A DNA stretch of 64,000 nt from Klebsiella aerogenes KCTC 2190. GTDB taxonomy: Bacteria > Pseudomonadota > Gammaproteobacteria > Enterobacterales > Enterobacteriaceae. A program made the position numbers and the translations under genes. The stretch is taken from NCBI RefSeq assembly GCF_000215745.1, contig NC_015663.1, forward strand, positions 1,116,001 to 1,180,000. Reading direction: 5' to 3'. Shown in pieces: positions 38,695 to 48,184 of this stretch (positions within the stretch are counted from its first letter, which is position 1; the number at the start of each line of letters is the position of its first letter). Below the pieces are notes generated by a model. The model was given only the letters and a program-made list of their open reading frames with translations. It was not told where the DNA came from and did not search any database.

Positions 38695-39276
38695 GTGTCG
38701 GGCATCCGCTCGCTGCCGGTCGTTTCAATTATGACGGGGTTATTACTGCTGACCTGGCCATTTTTGATCTGGTTTGGCCTCGCGCATAACAGCCTGCCAT
38801 GGCTGTTGCCGCTAATGGCGCTACTGCTGTTTTTACGCTTTCGCCAGACCCGGCGACAGTCAGGGCCGTTGAGCGTGGTCACTCAGATCGTTGCGGTAGC
38901 CGGCATGACGCTGTGCATTGCCAGCTACCTGCTAAAGACCCATCAGCTACTGCTATTTTACCCGGTGGTGGTGAGCGGCGTGATGCTGGCGGTGTTTGGC
39001 GGTTCGCTGTGGTCAAGTATGCCTGTAGTCGAGCGCCTGGCGCGGTTGCGGGACCCGGTTCTTCCTGAGCGAGCCGTGCGCTACACCCGCCGGGTCACCC
39101 AAATCTGGTGCGCCTTTTTCATCGGCAACGGCGGTATAGCGCTGGTTACCGCGTTATACGGCGATATGTCGCTATGGACGGCGTGGAACGGCATGATTTC
39201 CTATCTGCTGATGGGCATGTTGATGGCCGGAGAGTGGCTGGTGCGCCAGCGGGTGATTAAACGAGATAAACCATGA
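38695..39276 (+). CDS. apeG: Aryl polyene cluster membrane protein ApeG
   Basis: 193 residues, GTG start. Five or six membrane segments (SIMTGLLLLTWPFLIWF, LPWLLPLMALLLFLRF and others). It matches by position the COG4648-type membrane protein of APE loci. Its function is unknown; it may hold the enzymes at the membrane. The stop overlaps the apeH start. Confidence 0.75.
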   Translation: MSGIRSLPVVSIMTGLLLLTWPFLIWFGLAHNSLPWLLPLMALLLFLRFRQTRRQSGPLSVVTQIVAVAGMTLCIASYLLKTHQLLLFYPVVVSGVMLAVFGGSLWSSMPVVERLARLRDPVLPERAVRYTRRVTQIWCAFFIGNGGIALVTALYGDMSLWTAWNGMISYLLMGMLMAGEWLVRQRVIKRDKP

Positions 39277-40622
39277 TGCAGCCCCTCACGCTGGCCCAGT
39301 GGCTCAGCGCCCCGCGTCCGCCGCAAACGCTGATTGCGTGGCAGGAAGCGCACAGCTGGACGCTGGCGCATCTGCGCTATGATGTCGCTCACCTGCTTAA
39401 CAACCTGCAACAACAGCCAGGCGAGCGTTGGGCGCTCTGCTTTGACAACAGCTACCTGTTTTTGGTCGCGCTGTTGGCCACGCTGCATGCGGGGAAAACG
39501 CCAGTGCTTCCTGGCCATAGCCGAGCGGCGCTATTACACGAACAGCGAGCGCTTTTCGACGGCATCCTGAGCGATAAGACGCTGCCATGGCGCGGGCCGC
39601 TGCGGGTTATCCAGTCCGCCATGGCGACCGCATCCCACGAATACGCGTTCCCGGCGATCGGCGATAACGCCTGCATTGAGCTTTTTACCTCCGGTTCTAC
39701 CGGTGAACCAAAGCGAATTAGTAAGCCCGTTAAGAGTCTCGACCGCGAGGCGGCGCTGATAGCCGCGCACTATGCCGGGCGCCTGACAGGCAGTCGGGTA
39801 GTGGCATCGGTCGCGCCGCAGCACTTGTACGGCCTGACGTTCCGTCTGTTCCTGCCAATGGCGCTGGGGTTGCCGCTGCACGCGGCGATGATTGAGTACG
39901 CCGAGCAGCTGGCGGCATTAAGCCATGATCATCATTATTTGTTTATCAGTAGCCCGGCTTTTCTCAAACGTCTCGACTATCGGCTTATCCCGCCGCCGGT
40001 CGCGATGATTTTGTCCGCCGGCGGCAAGCTGCCCTGGCAGGATGCCGTGCACACCGCTAACTGGTTCAATACCTGGCCGGATGAAATCTACGGCAGCACG
40101 GAAAGCGGGGTTATCGCCTGCCGCCAGCGCCTGCAGGATAATGCGCCGTGGCAGCCGTTCCCCGGCATCCGCTTTCAGCCGCAGGGCAACACAATTCGTC
40201 TATTTTCGCCGCTTATCGCCGACGATAACGGCCTGGTTATCGATGATATTTTGCATTTCAATGAAAGCGGTCAATTCCAGCTGGCAGGTCGTCGCGACCG
40301 GGTAGTGAAAATTGAAGAGAAGCGCATTTCACTAAGCGAAGTGGAATACCGGTTACTGCAACTGGATGGCATTCTTGAGGCCGCCGTCCTGCCGATTACC
40401 CGCGGCAGCCGCCAGAGCGTTGGCGCGTTGTTAGTGCTCGATCATGACGCCCGCCGCCGCTGGGGGAAAAGCCAGGAATTACAATGGCGGAAAGCGCTGC
40501 GCGCCTCGCTGGAACCTGTGGCCATCCCTCGCTACTGGCGGGTGGTTGACGAGATCCCCGTTAATAGCATGAATAAGCGTGTCTACGCGCAATTACAGGA
40601 GTTATTTCATGAAGCCCCATGA
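39273..40622 (+). CDS. apeH: Aryl-acid AMP ligase (adenylating starter enzyme) ApeH
   Basis: 449 residues, ANL superfamily acyl-CoA/ACP synthetase: nucleotide loop FTSGSTGEPKRISKP (about 131-145), motif YGSTESGVIA, and C-terminal core lysine in NSMNKRVY. In APE pathways it activates the aromatic acid starter (4-hydroxybenzoate in studied cases) and loads it on the carrier protein. The end overlaps apeI by 14 bp. Confidence 0.85.
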   Translation: MMQPLTLAQWLSAPRPPQTLIAWQEAHSWTLAHLRYDVAHLLNNLQQQPGERWALCFDNSYLFLVALLATLHAGKTPVLPGHSRAALLHEQRALFDGILSDKTLPWRGPLRVIQSAMATASHEYAFPAIGDNACIELFTSGSTGEPKRISKPVKSLDREAALIAAHYAGRLTGSRVVASVAPQHLYGLTFRLFLPMALGLPLHAAMIEYAEQLAALSHDHHYLFISSPAFLKRLDYRLIPPPVAMILSAGGKLPWQDAVHTANWFNTWPDEIYGSTESGVIACRQRLQDNAPWQPFPGIRFQPQGNTIRLFSPLIADDNGLVIDDILHFNESGQFQLAGRRDRVVKIEEKRISLSEVEYRLLQLDGILEAAVLPITRGSRQSVGALLVLDHDARRRWGKSQELQWRKALRASLEPVAIPRYWRVVDEIPVNSMNKRVYAQLQELFHEAP

Positions 40623-40962
40623 AATTGAGCGCCGTCAGCCGCAAGCCGATCGGGTTGAAATCGTGCTCTCTCTCGACCCGGCGCTATTCTGGTTTCGCGG
40701 CCATTTTGCCGTGCAGCCGCTGCTACCCGGCGTCGCACAGATCGATTGGGCGATGCATTACGCCACCCGCCTGCTCGCGCCCGGCTGGCGCTTTCATGAC
40801 ATTCAGAACGTGAAATTTCAGTCGCCGCTGCTGCCGGGCGCGATCGTCACGCTCACCCTGACATGGCAGGAGGCGCGCCAGACCCTGACCTTTAGCTATC
40901 AGCGCCACGACGGTGAAACCCGGCACACCGCCAGCAGCGGGAAAATTCGCTTATGCCGCTAG
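40609..40962 (+). CDS. apeI: Hot-dog dehydratase ApeI
   Basis: 117 residues, FabA/FabZ-like hot-dog: WFRGHFAVQPLLPGVAQIDW holds the catalytic His and Asp (the usual Glu/Asp position). It dehydrates 3-hydroxyacyl-ACP intermediates to give the conjugated double bonds; paired with ApeP. The ATG 40609 follows CAGGAG; the frame extends upstream into apeH without similarity. Confidence 0.82.
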   Translation: MKPHEIERRQPQADRVEIVLSLDPALFWFRGHFAVQPLLPGVAQIDWAMHYATRLLAPGWRFHDIQNVKFQSPLLPGAIVTLTLTWQEARQTLTFSYQRHDGETRHTASSGKIRLCR

Positions 40963-42644
40963 CTTTCTCTCCCTGCGTGCTGATCCCCTGCTATAACCAC
41001 GGCGCCATGATGCCCCGGGTGCTGGCGCGCCTGCAGCCCTTTGGCCTGCCTTGCATCGTGGTGGACGACGGCAGCGATAGCAGTACGCGGCAGCAGTTGG
41101 AGCGGCTGGCGGCGGAAACCGCTAATCTGACCTTAATCCGCTTACCACAGAACGCGGGCAAAGGCGCAGCGGTGATCCGTGGGCTACAGGCCGCAGCGCA
41201 AGCCGGTTTCAGCCACACGGTGCAGGTCGATGCCGATGGTCAGCACGCCATCGAAGATATTCCGCAACTGTTGGCGCTGGCGCAGGCCCATCCCGAAGCG
41301 CTGATTTCCGGGCAACCGATTTACGACGACTCCATCCCGCGTTCCCGCCTCTACGGGCGCTGGATAACCCACGTCTGGGTATGGATTGAAACGCTGTCGC
41401 TGCAGTTGAAAGACAGCATGTGCGGTTTTCGCGTCTACCCGGTGACGCCAACGCTACAGCTGGCGCAGCGCGTGTCACTCGGCCAGCGAATGGATTTTGA
41501 TACCGAAGTGATGGTGCGCCTCTACTGGCAGGGAAATACCAGCTATTTTGTGCCAACCCGCGTGACCTACCCGCCGGACGGTTTGTCGCATTTTGATGCC
41601 ATCAAAGATAACTGCCGCATCTCGCTGATGCACACGCGTCTGTTCCTCGGCATGCTGCCGCGGATCCCCTCGCTGTTGTTTCGCCGCGCCTCGCCGCACT
41701 GGGCGCGTCAGCAGGAGGTAAAAGGATTATGGGGAATGCGCCTGATGCTACTGGTGTGGCGGCTGCTGGGGCGCAAGGCGTTCTCGCTGCTGCTTTATCC
41801 GGTGGTCGGCGTGTACTGGCTGACGGCCGCGACGGCCCGCCGTGCTTCGCAACAATGGATAACCCGCGTGCGCGAACAGTTCGCCGCTCGCCAGATGCCG
41901 ATACCGCCAACGCTAACCAGCTATCGGCACTTCCAGCGCTTCGGCGAAGCGATGCTGGATAAAATCGCCAGCTGGCGCGGCGAGTTGCAGTTCGGCCGCG
42001 ACGTGGTTTTTACCGCAGGCGCCGAGGAGACGCTAAATATCAGCGATCCGCGGGGGAAGCTGCTGTTGGTTTCGCATCTCGGTGATGTCGAAGCCTGCCG
42101 CGCGCTGGCGCAACTACAGGGCGGCAAAACCATCAACGCTCTGGTATTCAGCGAAAATGCGCAACGTTTTAAACAGATTATGACGGAAATGGCCCCTCAG
42201 GCCGGGCTCAACCTGATGCCAGTGAACGATATCGGCCCGGATACCGCCATCCTGTTGCAAGAAAAGCTGGAGCGCGGCGAGTGGATCGCGATTGTCGGCG
42301 ACCGTATTGCGGTTAACCCGCAGCGCGGCGGAGAATGGCGTGTCTGCTGGAGCCGTTTTATGGGGCAAGCCGCCCCCTTCCCGCAGGGGCCATTTATCCT
42401 CGCCGCCATTTTGCGCTGCCCGGTTAATTTGCTTTTCGCTCTCCGCCAGCAGGGCAAACTGCGCATTTACTGCGAGCCGTTCGCCGACCCGCTGCTATTA
42501 CCGCGCGCCGATCGCCAACAGGCATTGCAACACATCATCGACCGCTACGCCGAACGGCTGGAACACTACGCGCTGCAGTCGCCGCTCGACTGGTTTAACT
42601 TTTTCGATTTCTGGCGTTTGCCGGATCCCAAAAACAAGGAGTAA
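40953..42644 (+). CDS. apeJ: Glycosyltransferase-acyltransferase fusion ApeJ
   Basis: 563 residues in two enzymes. Residues about 1-240: GT2 family transferase with CVLIPCYNHG, IVVDDGS and the metal site VDADGQH. Residues about 270-560: LpxL/HtrB-like acyltransferase with SHLGDVEACR (H-x4-E catalytic pair) and the GDRIAVN motif. It would glycosylate and acylate the precursor that anchors the polyene. The fused state is known in other APE clusters. Overlaps apeI by 10 bp. Confidence 0.85.
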   Translation: MPLAFSPCVLIPCYNHGAMMPRVLARLQPFGLPCIVVDDGSDSSTRQQLERLAAETANLTLIRLPQNAGKGAAVIRGLQAAAQAGFSHTVQVDADGQHAIEDIPQLLALAQAHPEALISGQPIYDDSIPRSRLYGRWITHVWVWIETLSLQLKDSMCGFRVYPVTPTLQLAQRVSLGQRMDFDTEVMVRLYWQGNTSYFVPTRVTYPPDGLSHFDAIKDNCRISLMHTRLFLGMLPRIPSLLFRRASPHWARQQEVKGLWGMRLMLLVWRLLGRKAFSLLLYPVVGVYWLTAATARRASQQWITRVREQFAARQMPIPPTLTSYRHFQRFGEAMLDKIASWRGELQFGRDVVFTAGAEETLNISDPRGKLLLVSHLGDVEACRALAQLQGGKTINALVFSENAQRFKQIMTEMAPQAGLNLMPVNDIGPDTAILLQEKLERGEWIAIVGDRIAVNPQRGGEWRVCWSRFMGQAAPFPQGPFILAAILRCPVNLLFALRQQGKLRIYCEPFADPLLLPRADRQQALQHIIDRYAERLEHYALQSPLDWFNFFDFWRLPDPKNKE

Positions 42645-42647
42645 AGG

Positions 42648-43070
42648 GTGCTTAACGATCCCCGTTTTACTGCTGAAGTAGAGCTGACTATTCCGTTTCA
42701 TGACATCGATATGATGGGCGTCGTGTGGCATGGCAACTATTTCCGCTACTTCGAAATTGCCCGTGAGGCGCTGCTTAACCAGTTCAACTACGGCTACCGG
42801 CAGATGAAAGCCTCAGGCTATTTGTGGCCGGTGGTCGATACCCGCGTGAAATACCGCGACGTTATCACCTTCGAGCAGCGCATTCGCGTGCGCGCGCGGA
42901 TAGAAGAGTTTGAGAACCGCCTACGCATTGGCTACGAAATTTTTGATGTCGATAGCGGCAAGCGCACCACCACCGGCTACACCATCCAGGTTGCGGTGGA
43001 TGAAAACAGCCGCGAGATGTGTTTCGTCAGCCCGGATATCCTGTTTGAACGCATGGGGGTTACGCCATGA
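42648..43070 (+). CDS. apeK: Acyl-CoA/ACP thioesterase ApeK
   Basis: 140 residues, 4HBT hot-dog thioesterase: HDIDMMGVVWHGNYFRYFE contains the conserved Asp and the HxNY motif. GTG start. Probably a proof-reading or release hydrolase for stalled carriers. Its stop overlaps apeL by 4 bp. Confidence 0.84.
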   Translation: MLNDPRFTAEVELTIPFHDIDMMGVVWHGNYFRYFEIAREALLNQFNYGYRQMKASGYLWPVVDTRVKYRDVITFEQRIRVRARIEEFENRLRIGYEIFDVDSGKRTTTGYTIQVAVDENSREMCFVSPDILFERMGVTP

Positions 43071-43672
43071 GATTACTGCTGCTGTTAGGGCTGTTTATCA
43101 GCCCGCTGGTCAGCGCCCTCACGCTTGATGACCTGCAAAAACAATTTAGCGAACAGCCGGTGGTACGCGCCCACTTCGATCAAGTTCGCACGATTAAGGA
43201 TCTGCCGCAGCCGCTGCGATCCCAGGGGCAGATGTTGATCGCCCGCGATAAGGGGTTGCTGTGGGATCAAACCTCACCGTTCCCGATGCAGCTGTTGCTG
43301 GATGACAAACGGATGGTGCAGGCGATCAACGGCCAGCCGCCGCAAACCATTACTGCCGAAAACAATCCGCAGATGTTCCAGTTCAACCATTTGCTGCGCG
43401 CGCTGTTCCAGGCGGATCGAAAAGTCCTGGAAGATAACTTCCGCGTGGAATTTGCCGATAAAGGCGAAGGCCAGTGGACGCTGCGCCTGACGCCCATCAC
43501 TACGCCGCTGGATAAGATTTTTGCCCGCATCGATTTGGCCGGGAAAGACTATCTGGAACATATTCAGCTCAACGACAAGCAAGGCGATCGCACCGATATC
43601 ACCCTTTCCCAACACCAATTGACGCCTGCGCAACTGACCGATGACGAACGCCAACGCTTTGCCACCCAGTAA
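43067..43672 (+). CDS. apeL: LolA-like periplasmic carrier ApeL
   Basis: 201 residues with a signal peptide (MRLLLLLGLFISPLVSA) and the LolA/LolB-type half-barrel pattern (VRAHFDQVRTIKDLPQPL, LLWDQTSPFPM). Likely carries the hydrophobic aryl polyene lipid through the periplasm. The end overlaps apeM by 32 bp. Confidence 0.84.
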   Translation: MRLLLLLGLFISPLVSALTLDDLQKQFSEQPVVRAHFDQVRTIKDLPQPLRSQGQMLIARDKGLLWDQTSPFPMQLLLDDKRMVQAINGQPPQTITAENNPQMFQFNHLLRALFQADRKVLEDNFRVEFADKGEGQWTLRLTPITTPLDKIFARIDLAGKDYLEHIQLNDKQGDRTDITLSQHQLTPAQLTDDERQRFATQ

Positions 43673-45959
43673 ACGCCCCGCGTTGTTATGGGCCGTCGTC
43701 TGCCTGCTCCTGGCGGGCGCGCTGCTGGCGCTGCTGCCGCAGGCCCGGCTCAACAGCAGCGTACTGGCGATGCTGCCGAAGCAGACGCTTGGCGCAATCC
43801 CGCCCAGCCTGAACGACGGTTTTATGCAGCGCCTTGATCGCCAGCTGGTCTGGCTGGTCAGCCCCGGTAAACAGGCCGACCCGCAGGTGGCCGGCGACTG
43901 GCTGCGTCTGCTGCAAACCTCGAAGGCGCTGGCAGACGTCAAAGGCCCAATGAATGCCGATAATCAGCAGGCCTGGGGGACCTTTTTCTGGCAGCATCGT
44001 AACGGTTTAATTGACCCCGCTACCCGCGCGCGCCTGCAAAACGGCGGCGAAGCGCAGGCGCAATGGATCCTCTCACAGCTCTATTCGGCATTTTCCGGCG
44101 TCAGCGGCAAAGAACTGCAAAACGATCCTCTGATGTTGATGCGCGGCTCGCAGCTGGCGATGGCGAAAGGCGGCCAGCGGATGCAACTGCAGGATGGCTG
44201 GCTGGTGACCAAAGATGCCCAGGGCAACCTCTGGTATCTGTTGCATGGCGAACTGGCGGGTTCCTCATTCGATATGCAGCAGACGCACCGGCTGGTCACT
44301 ACGCTCGGAGAGCTGGAGAAGCAGTGGAAAACGCAGCATCCGCAGGCGCAGCTGCTGTCGCGCGGCACCGTGTTCTATAGCGATTACGCCAGTCAGCAGG
44401 CGAAGCACGATATTTCTACACTCGGCGCGGCGACGCTGTTCGGCGTGATCCTGCTTATCGTCGCGACGTTTCGTTCGCTGCGCCCGCTGCTGCTGTGCCT
44501 GATTTCCATCGCCATCGGCGCGCTGGCCGGCACCGTCGTCACGCTGCTGCTATTTGGCGAGCTGCATCTGATGACCCTGGTGATGAGCATGAGCATCATC
44601 GGCATCTCCGCCGACTATACGCTCTATTATCTGACCGAACGGATGGTGCATGGCGCGGAATCAACCCCGTGGCAAAGCCTCGCCAAAGTGCGTCATGCGT
44701 TGCTGCTGGCGCTACTTACTACCGTGGCGGCTTATCTGATTATGATGCTGGCCCCCTTTCCGGCGATTCGCCAGATGGCGCTCTTCGCGGCGGTCGGCCT
44801 GAGCGCCTCGTGTCTGACGGTAATTTTCTGGCATCCATGGTTGTGCCGTGGACTTCCCGTGCGCCCGGTTCCGGCGATGGCATTGTTGTTACGCTGGCTT
44901 GCCGCCTGGCGACGCCATAAAAAGCTGTCCATCGGCCTCCCCGTCGCGCTGGCCCTGTTCTCGCTGGCGGGTCTCGCGACGCTGCGGGTGGATGATGATA
45001 TTTCGCAGCTCCAGGCGTTGCCGCAGGATATCCTGGCCCAGGAAAAAGCCATCACCGCGCTCACCGGGCAAAGCGTCGATCAAAAGTGGTTTGTGATTTA
45101 CGGCAAAACGGCCCAGCAGACGCTGCAGCGCCTGGAGGCATTTATGCCCGCGCTGACGCAGGCGCAAAGCGACGGCCTGCTCGGCGGATATCGCGCTATC
45201 CCCCTGAATTCACTCGCTCGCCAACAGCAGGATCTTGCCCTGCTGCAACGCGCCGCGCCCACCGTCAGTAACGTGCTGAACCACGCCGGACTGGCAACGA
45301 TCAATCCCGATCTCAACCCGATGCCAGTGACCGTCGACGTCTGGCTTGCCAGCCCGGCCAGCGAAGGCTGGCGACTGCTGTGGCTGACGCTGCCGGATGG
45401 CGAAAGCGGCGTACTGGTTCCGGTAAGCGGCGTGAAAGACAGCGCGGCGCTAAAAACGCTTAGTACACAACAGGCTGGCGTTGCGTGGGTCGATCGCAAA
45501 AGCGATTTCGACCAGTTGTTCGCGCTCTACCGCCACATTCTAACCGGCCTGCTGGGCGTTGCGCTGGCGGTGATTGCCTGCGGCGCTATGCTCCGCCTTG
45601 GCTGGCGCAAAGGGCTGGTTAGCCTGGTGCCGTCGGTATTGTCGCTGGGATGCGGGCTGGCGGTGCTGGCATTTAGCGGCCACGCGGTTAACCTGTTCTC
45701 CTTGCTGGCGCTGGTGCTGGTACTGGGCATCGGCATTAACTACACGCTGTTTTTCAGCAACCCGCGCGGTACGCCGCTGACATCGCTGCTGGCGGTCACC
45801 CTGGCGATGATGACCACCTTATTGACGCTCGGCATGTTGGTGTTTAGCACCACGCAGGCCATTAGCAGTTTTGGTATTGTTTTGGTAAGCGGCATTTTCG
45901 CCGCCTTCCTGCTTTCGCCGTTAGCGATGCCGACCAAAAAAGAGAAAAAAAGACGATGA
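43641..45959 (+). CDS. apeM: MMPL/RND-type exporter ApeM
   Basis: 772 residues with two halves, each a membrane helix, a large periplasmic loop and five more helices. The second half repeats the first (ISADYTLYYLTERM and LGIGINYTLFF are the matching helices). Homologous to the MmpL lipid exporters; would push the polyene lipid out of the inner membrane to ApeL. Overlaps apeN by 4 bp. The start codon could also be a later one, since 43641 falls in the end of apeL. Confidence 0.84.
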   Translation: MTNANALPPSKRPALLWAVVCLLLAGALLALLPQARLNSSVLAMLPKQTLGAIPPSLNDGFMQRLDRQLVWLVSPGKQADPQVAGDWLRLLQTSKALADVKGPMNADNQQAWGTFFWQHRNGLIDPATRARLQNGGEAQAQWILSQLYSAFSGVSGKELQNDPLMLMRGSQLAMAKGGQRMQLQDGWLVTKDAQGNLWYLLHGELAGSSFDMQQTHRLVTTLGELEKQWKTQHPQAQLLSRGTVFYSDYASQQAKHDISTLGAATLFGVILLIVATFRSLRPLLLCLISIAIGALAGTVVTLLLFGELHLMTLVMSMSIIGISADYTLYYLTERMVHGAESTPWQSLAKVRHALLLALLTTVAAYLIMMLAPFPAIRQMALFAAVGLSASCLTVIFWHPWLCRGLPVRPVPAMALLLRWLAAWRRHKKLSIGLPVALALFSLAGLATLRVDDDISQLQALPQDILAQEKAITALTGQSVDQKWFVIYGKTAQQTLQRLEAFMPALTQAQSDGLLGGYRAIPLNSLARQQQDLALLQRAAPTVSNVLNHAGLATINPDLNPMPVTVDVWLASPASEGWRLLWLTLPDGESGVLVPVSGVKDSAALKTLSTQQAGVAWVDRKSDFDQLFALYRHILTGLLGVALAVIACGAMLRLGWRKGLVSLVPSVLSLGCGLAVLAFSGHAVNLFSLLALVLVLGIGINYTLFFSNPRGTPLTSLLAVTLAMMTTLLTLGMLVFSTTQAISSFGIVLVSGIFAAFLLSPLAMPTKKEKKRR

Positions 45960-46540
45960 GAAGACCATCATTCTGGCGCGCCTTCGCGCTACTCGCCGCC
46001 TTATTGCTGGCCGGCTGCAGCCGTTCGCAGCCGGAGCCGCAAGGCCGCCCGCAGGCGTGGCTGGAACCGGGTACGCGCGTCACGTTGCCGCCGCCTGGTA
46101 TCTCGCCGGACATCAGCTCGCAGCAGTTGCTCACCGGCAGCTTCAACGGCCAAACCCAGTCGCTGCTGGTCATGCTCAATGCCGATGATAAAAAGCTCAC
46201 GCTGGCGGGTCTGTCATCCGTCGGTATCCGCCTGTTCCTGGTGACCTATGATGAAAGAGGGCTGCGCGCTGAACAGTCGATGGTGGTTCCGCAACTGCCG
46301 CCAGCCAGCCAGGTGCTGGCCGATGTGATGCTCAGCCACTGGCCGGTTAGCGCATGGCTGCCGCAGTTGCCAAAAGGGTGGACGTTGACCGAGCGCGGCG
46401 ACAAACGCGAACTACGTAACGCGCGCGGGAAGCTGGTCACCGAAATCACCTATATCAACCGCAAAGGCCAGCGCGTGCCGATCAGCATCGAACAGCACGT
46501 CTTTAAATACCACATCACCATTCAATACCTGGGTGACTGA
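45956..46540 (+). CDS. apeN: Outer-membrane lipoprotein ApeN (DUF3261)
   Basis: 194 residues; lipobox LLAGC (Cys about 22) and a soluble domain of DUF3261 type. The residue after the Cys is Ser, compatible with sorting to the outer membrane. Probably the LolB-like receiver for the polyene lipid. The last codons overlap the alternative GTG start of apeO. Confidence 0.82.
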   Translation: MRRPSFWRAFALLAALLLAGCSRSQPEPQGRPQAWLEPGTRVTLPPPGISPDISSQQLLTGSFNGQTQSLLVMLNADDKKLTLAGLSSVGIRLFLVTYDERGLRAEQSMVVPQLPPASQVLADVMLSHWPVSAWLPQLPKGWTLTERGDKRELRNARGKLVTEITYINRKGQRVPISIEQHVFKYHITIQYLGD

Positions 46541-46541
46541 G

Positions 46542-47711
46542 ATGATCTACATTTCCGCCGTCGGCATGATTAACGCGCTGGGCCGCGATAACGATGATAT
46601 CGCCGCCAATTTGGCTCGCGGTATTGCGCCCGGCATGCGTCCGCGCGAGGGGTGGCTACAGGGGCATCCGCAGGCGGTGTTCGCGGGCGTGGACGGCGAA
46701 TTGCCCGCCATTCCCGATACCTTTAGCGCCCATCGTTCGCGCAATAATCAGCTGCTGCTGGCGGCGCTGGCGCAAATTCAGCCGCAGGTGGATCGCGCCA
46801 TCGCCCAATACGGACGAGAGCGCGTGGCCGTAGTGCTCGGCACCAGCACCTCGGGGCTGGATGAGGGTGACGCGCATGTCACCCTGACGCTTGGCGGCAA
46901 GGAAAGCGCGGCCTGGCAATATCCGCAACAGGAGCTGGGCGACCCATCGCGTTTTCTCAGCCACTGGCTGGCGCTGGATGGCCCGGCATTTACGCTGTCA
47001 ACCGCCTGCTCCTCCAGCGCCAGAGCGATTATCAGCGGACGCCGACTAATTGAAGCCGGGCTGGCGGATGTGGCGATCGTCGGCGGCGCGGACACCCTCA
47101 GCCGAATGCCGATCAACGGCTTTCACAGTCTGGAATCGCTCTCCACGACGCAGTGCCAGCCATTTGCCCGCGACCGTAACGGTATCACTATCGGCGAAGG
47201 GGCGGCGCTGATGCTGTTGACCCGCGAACCGCAGCCAGTCGCGCTACTGGGTATCGGCGAGTCCAGCGACGCCTGGCATATTTCCGCCCCGCATCCTGAA
47301 GGAGAGGGGGCGATCCGCGCCATCCAGCAGGCGCTGGGGGATGCGGGCATCGCCCCTGAACAAGTGGGTTATATCAACCTGCACGGCACCGCCACGCCGC
47401 TTAACGATAGAATAGAGTCTCACGTCATCAACGCGCTATTTGGCGTTCGGGTACCCTGTAGTTCAACGAAACACCTGACCGGACACACGCTGGGCGCCGC
47501 GGGGATCACCGAAGCCGCCATCGGCATGCTGATTCTGCAGCGAAACCTGCCGCTGCCAGCGCAGGATTTCAGCCAGTCGCCGCGCGATGAAACACTACCG
47601 CCATGCGGGATCATCGAACATCCCCAGCCGCTGCCGCGACCGATTATCCTGTCGAACTCTTTTGCTTTTGGCGGTAACAACGCCAGCATCCTGCTCGGGA
47701 GCATTCAATGA
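46542..47711 (+). CDS. apeO: Aryl polyene ketosynthase ApeO
   Basis: 389 residues, FabF-like thiolase fold. Active-site Cys in STACSSSARA (about residue 157) and the two histidines in NLHGTATPLND and STKHLTGHTLGAAG. Forms a heterodimer with the chain-length factor ApeC and carries out the elongations with malonyl-carrier. A GTG start at 46533 would overlap apeN and give three more residues. Confidence 0.87.
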   Translation: MIYISAVGMINALGRDNDDIAANLARGIAPGMRPREGWLQGHPQAVFAGVDGELPAIPDTFSAHRSRNNQLLLAALAQIQPQVDRAIAQYGRERVAVVLGTSTSGLDEGDAHVTLTLGGKESAAWQYPQQELGDPSRFLSHWLALDGPAFTLSTACSSSARAIISGRRLIEAGLADVAIVGGADTLSRMPINGFHSLESLSTTQCQPFARDRNGITIGEGAALMLLTREPQPVALLGIGESSDAWHISAPHPEGEGAIRAIQQALGDAGIAPEQVGYINLHGTATPLNDRIESHVINALFGVRVPCSSTKHLTGHTLGAAGITEAAIGMLILQRNLPLPAQDFSQSPRDETLPPCGIIEHPQPLPRPIILSNSFAFGGNNASILLGSIQ

Positions 47712-48184
47712 ACCACTATTTATCGCCCGGCGACTATCTACCGCACGATGCACCGATGCTGCTGCTGGAAGAGGTCGTCAATGTGACCGATGAAACCGCG
47801 ACCTGCCGGGTCACGGTCTCGCCCCATAGCGTCCTGGCGCCATTTCTCGATGCCGAGGGCAATCTCCCCGGTTGGTTCGCCCTTGAATTAATGGCGCAAA
47901 CCGTCGGCGTCTGGTCCGGCTGGCACCGCCTGCAAAAAGGGCAAGCGTCCATCTCATTAGGTATGGTGCTTGGCGCGCGAGAATTAGTCTGCGCGGCCGG
48001 CTCCCTGCCGCGCGGCAAAGCACTGTCCATTACCGTTAAACTGCTCATGCAGGACGAGCGTTTCGCTAGCTTCGAAGGCGCCGTGATGGCGGACGATGAC
48101 CTGCTGGCCAGCGGAAGGGTTAATACCTTCCAGCCAACGCCAACAGAACTTAACACCCTATTTCAACAAGGAGCGTCAGAATGA
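47708..48184 (+). CDS. apeP: 3-hydroxyacyl-ACP dehydratase ApeP
   Basis: 158 residues, hot-dog fold; the catalytic Glu is in PGWFALELMAQTVGVWSG. This is the 'FabZ-like' ApeP, found only in APE loci. It works with ApeI on different intermediates. Overlaps both neighbours by 4 bp (ATGA). Confidence 0.85.
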   Translation: MNHYLSPGDYLPHDAPMLLLEEVVNVTDETATCRVTVSPHSVLAPFLDAEGNLPGWFALELMAQTVGVWSGWHRLQKGQASISLGMVLGARELVCAAGSLPRGKALSITVKLLMQDERFASFEGAVMADDDLLASGRVNTFQPTPTELNTLFQQGASE

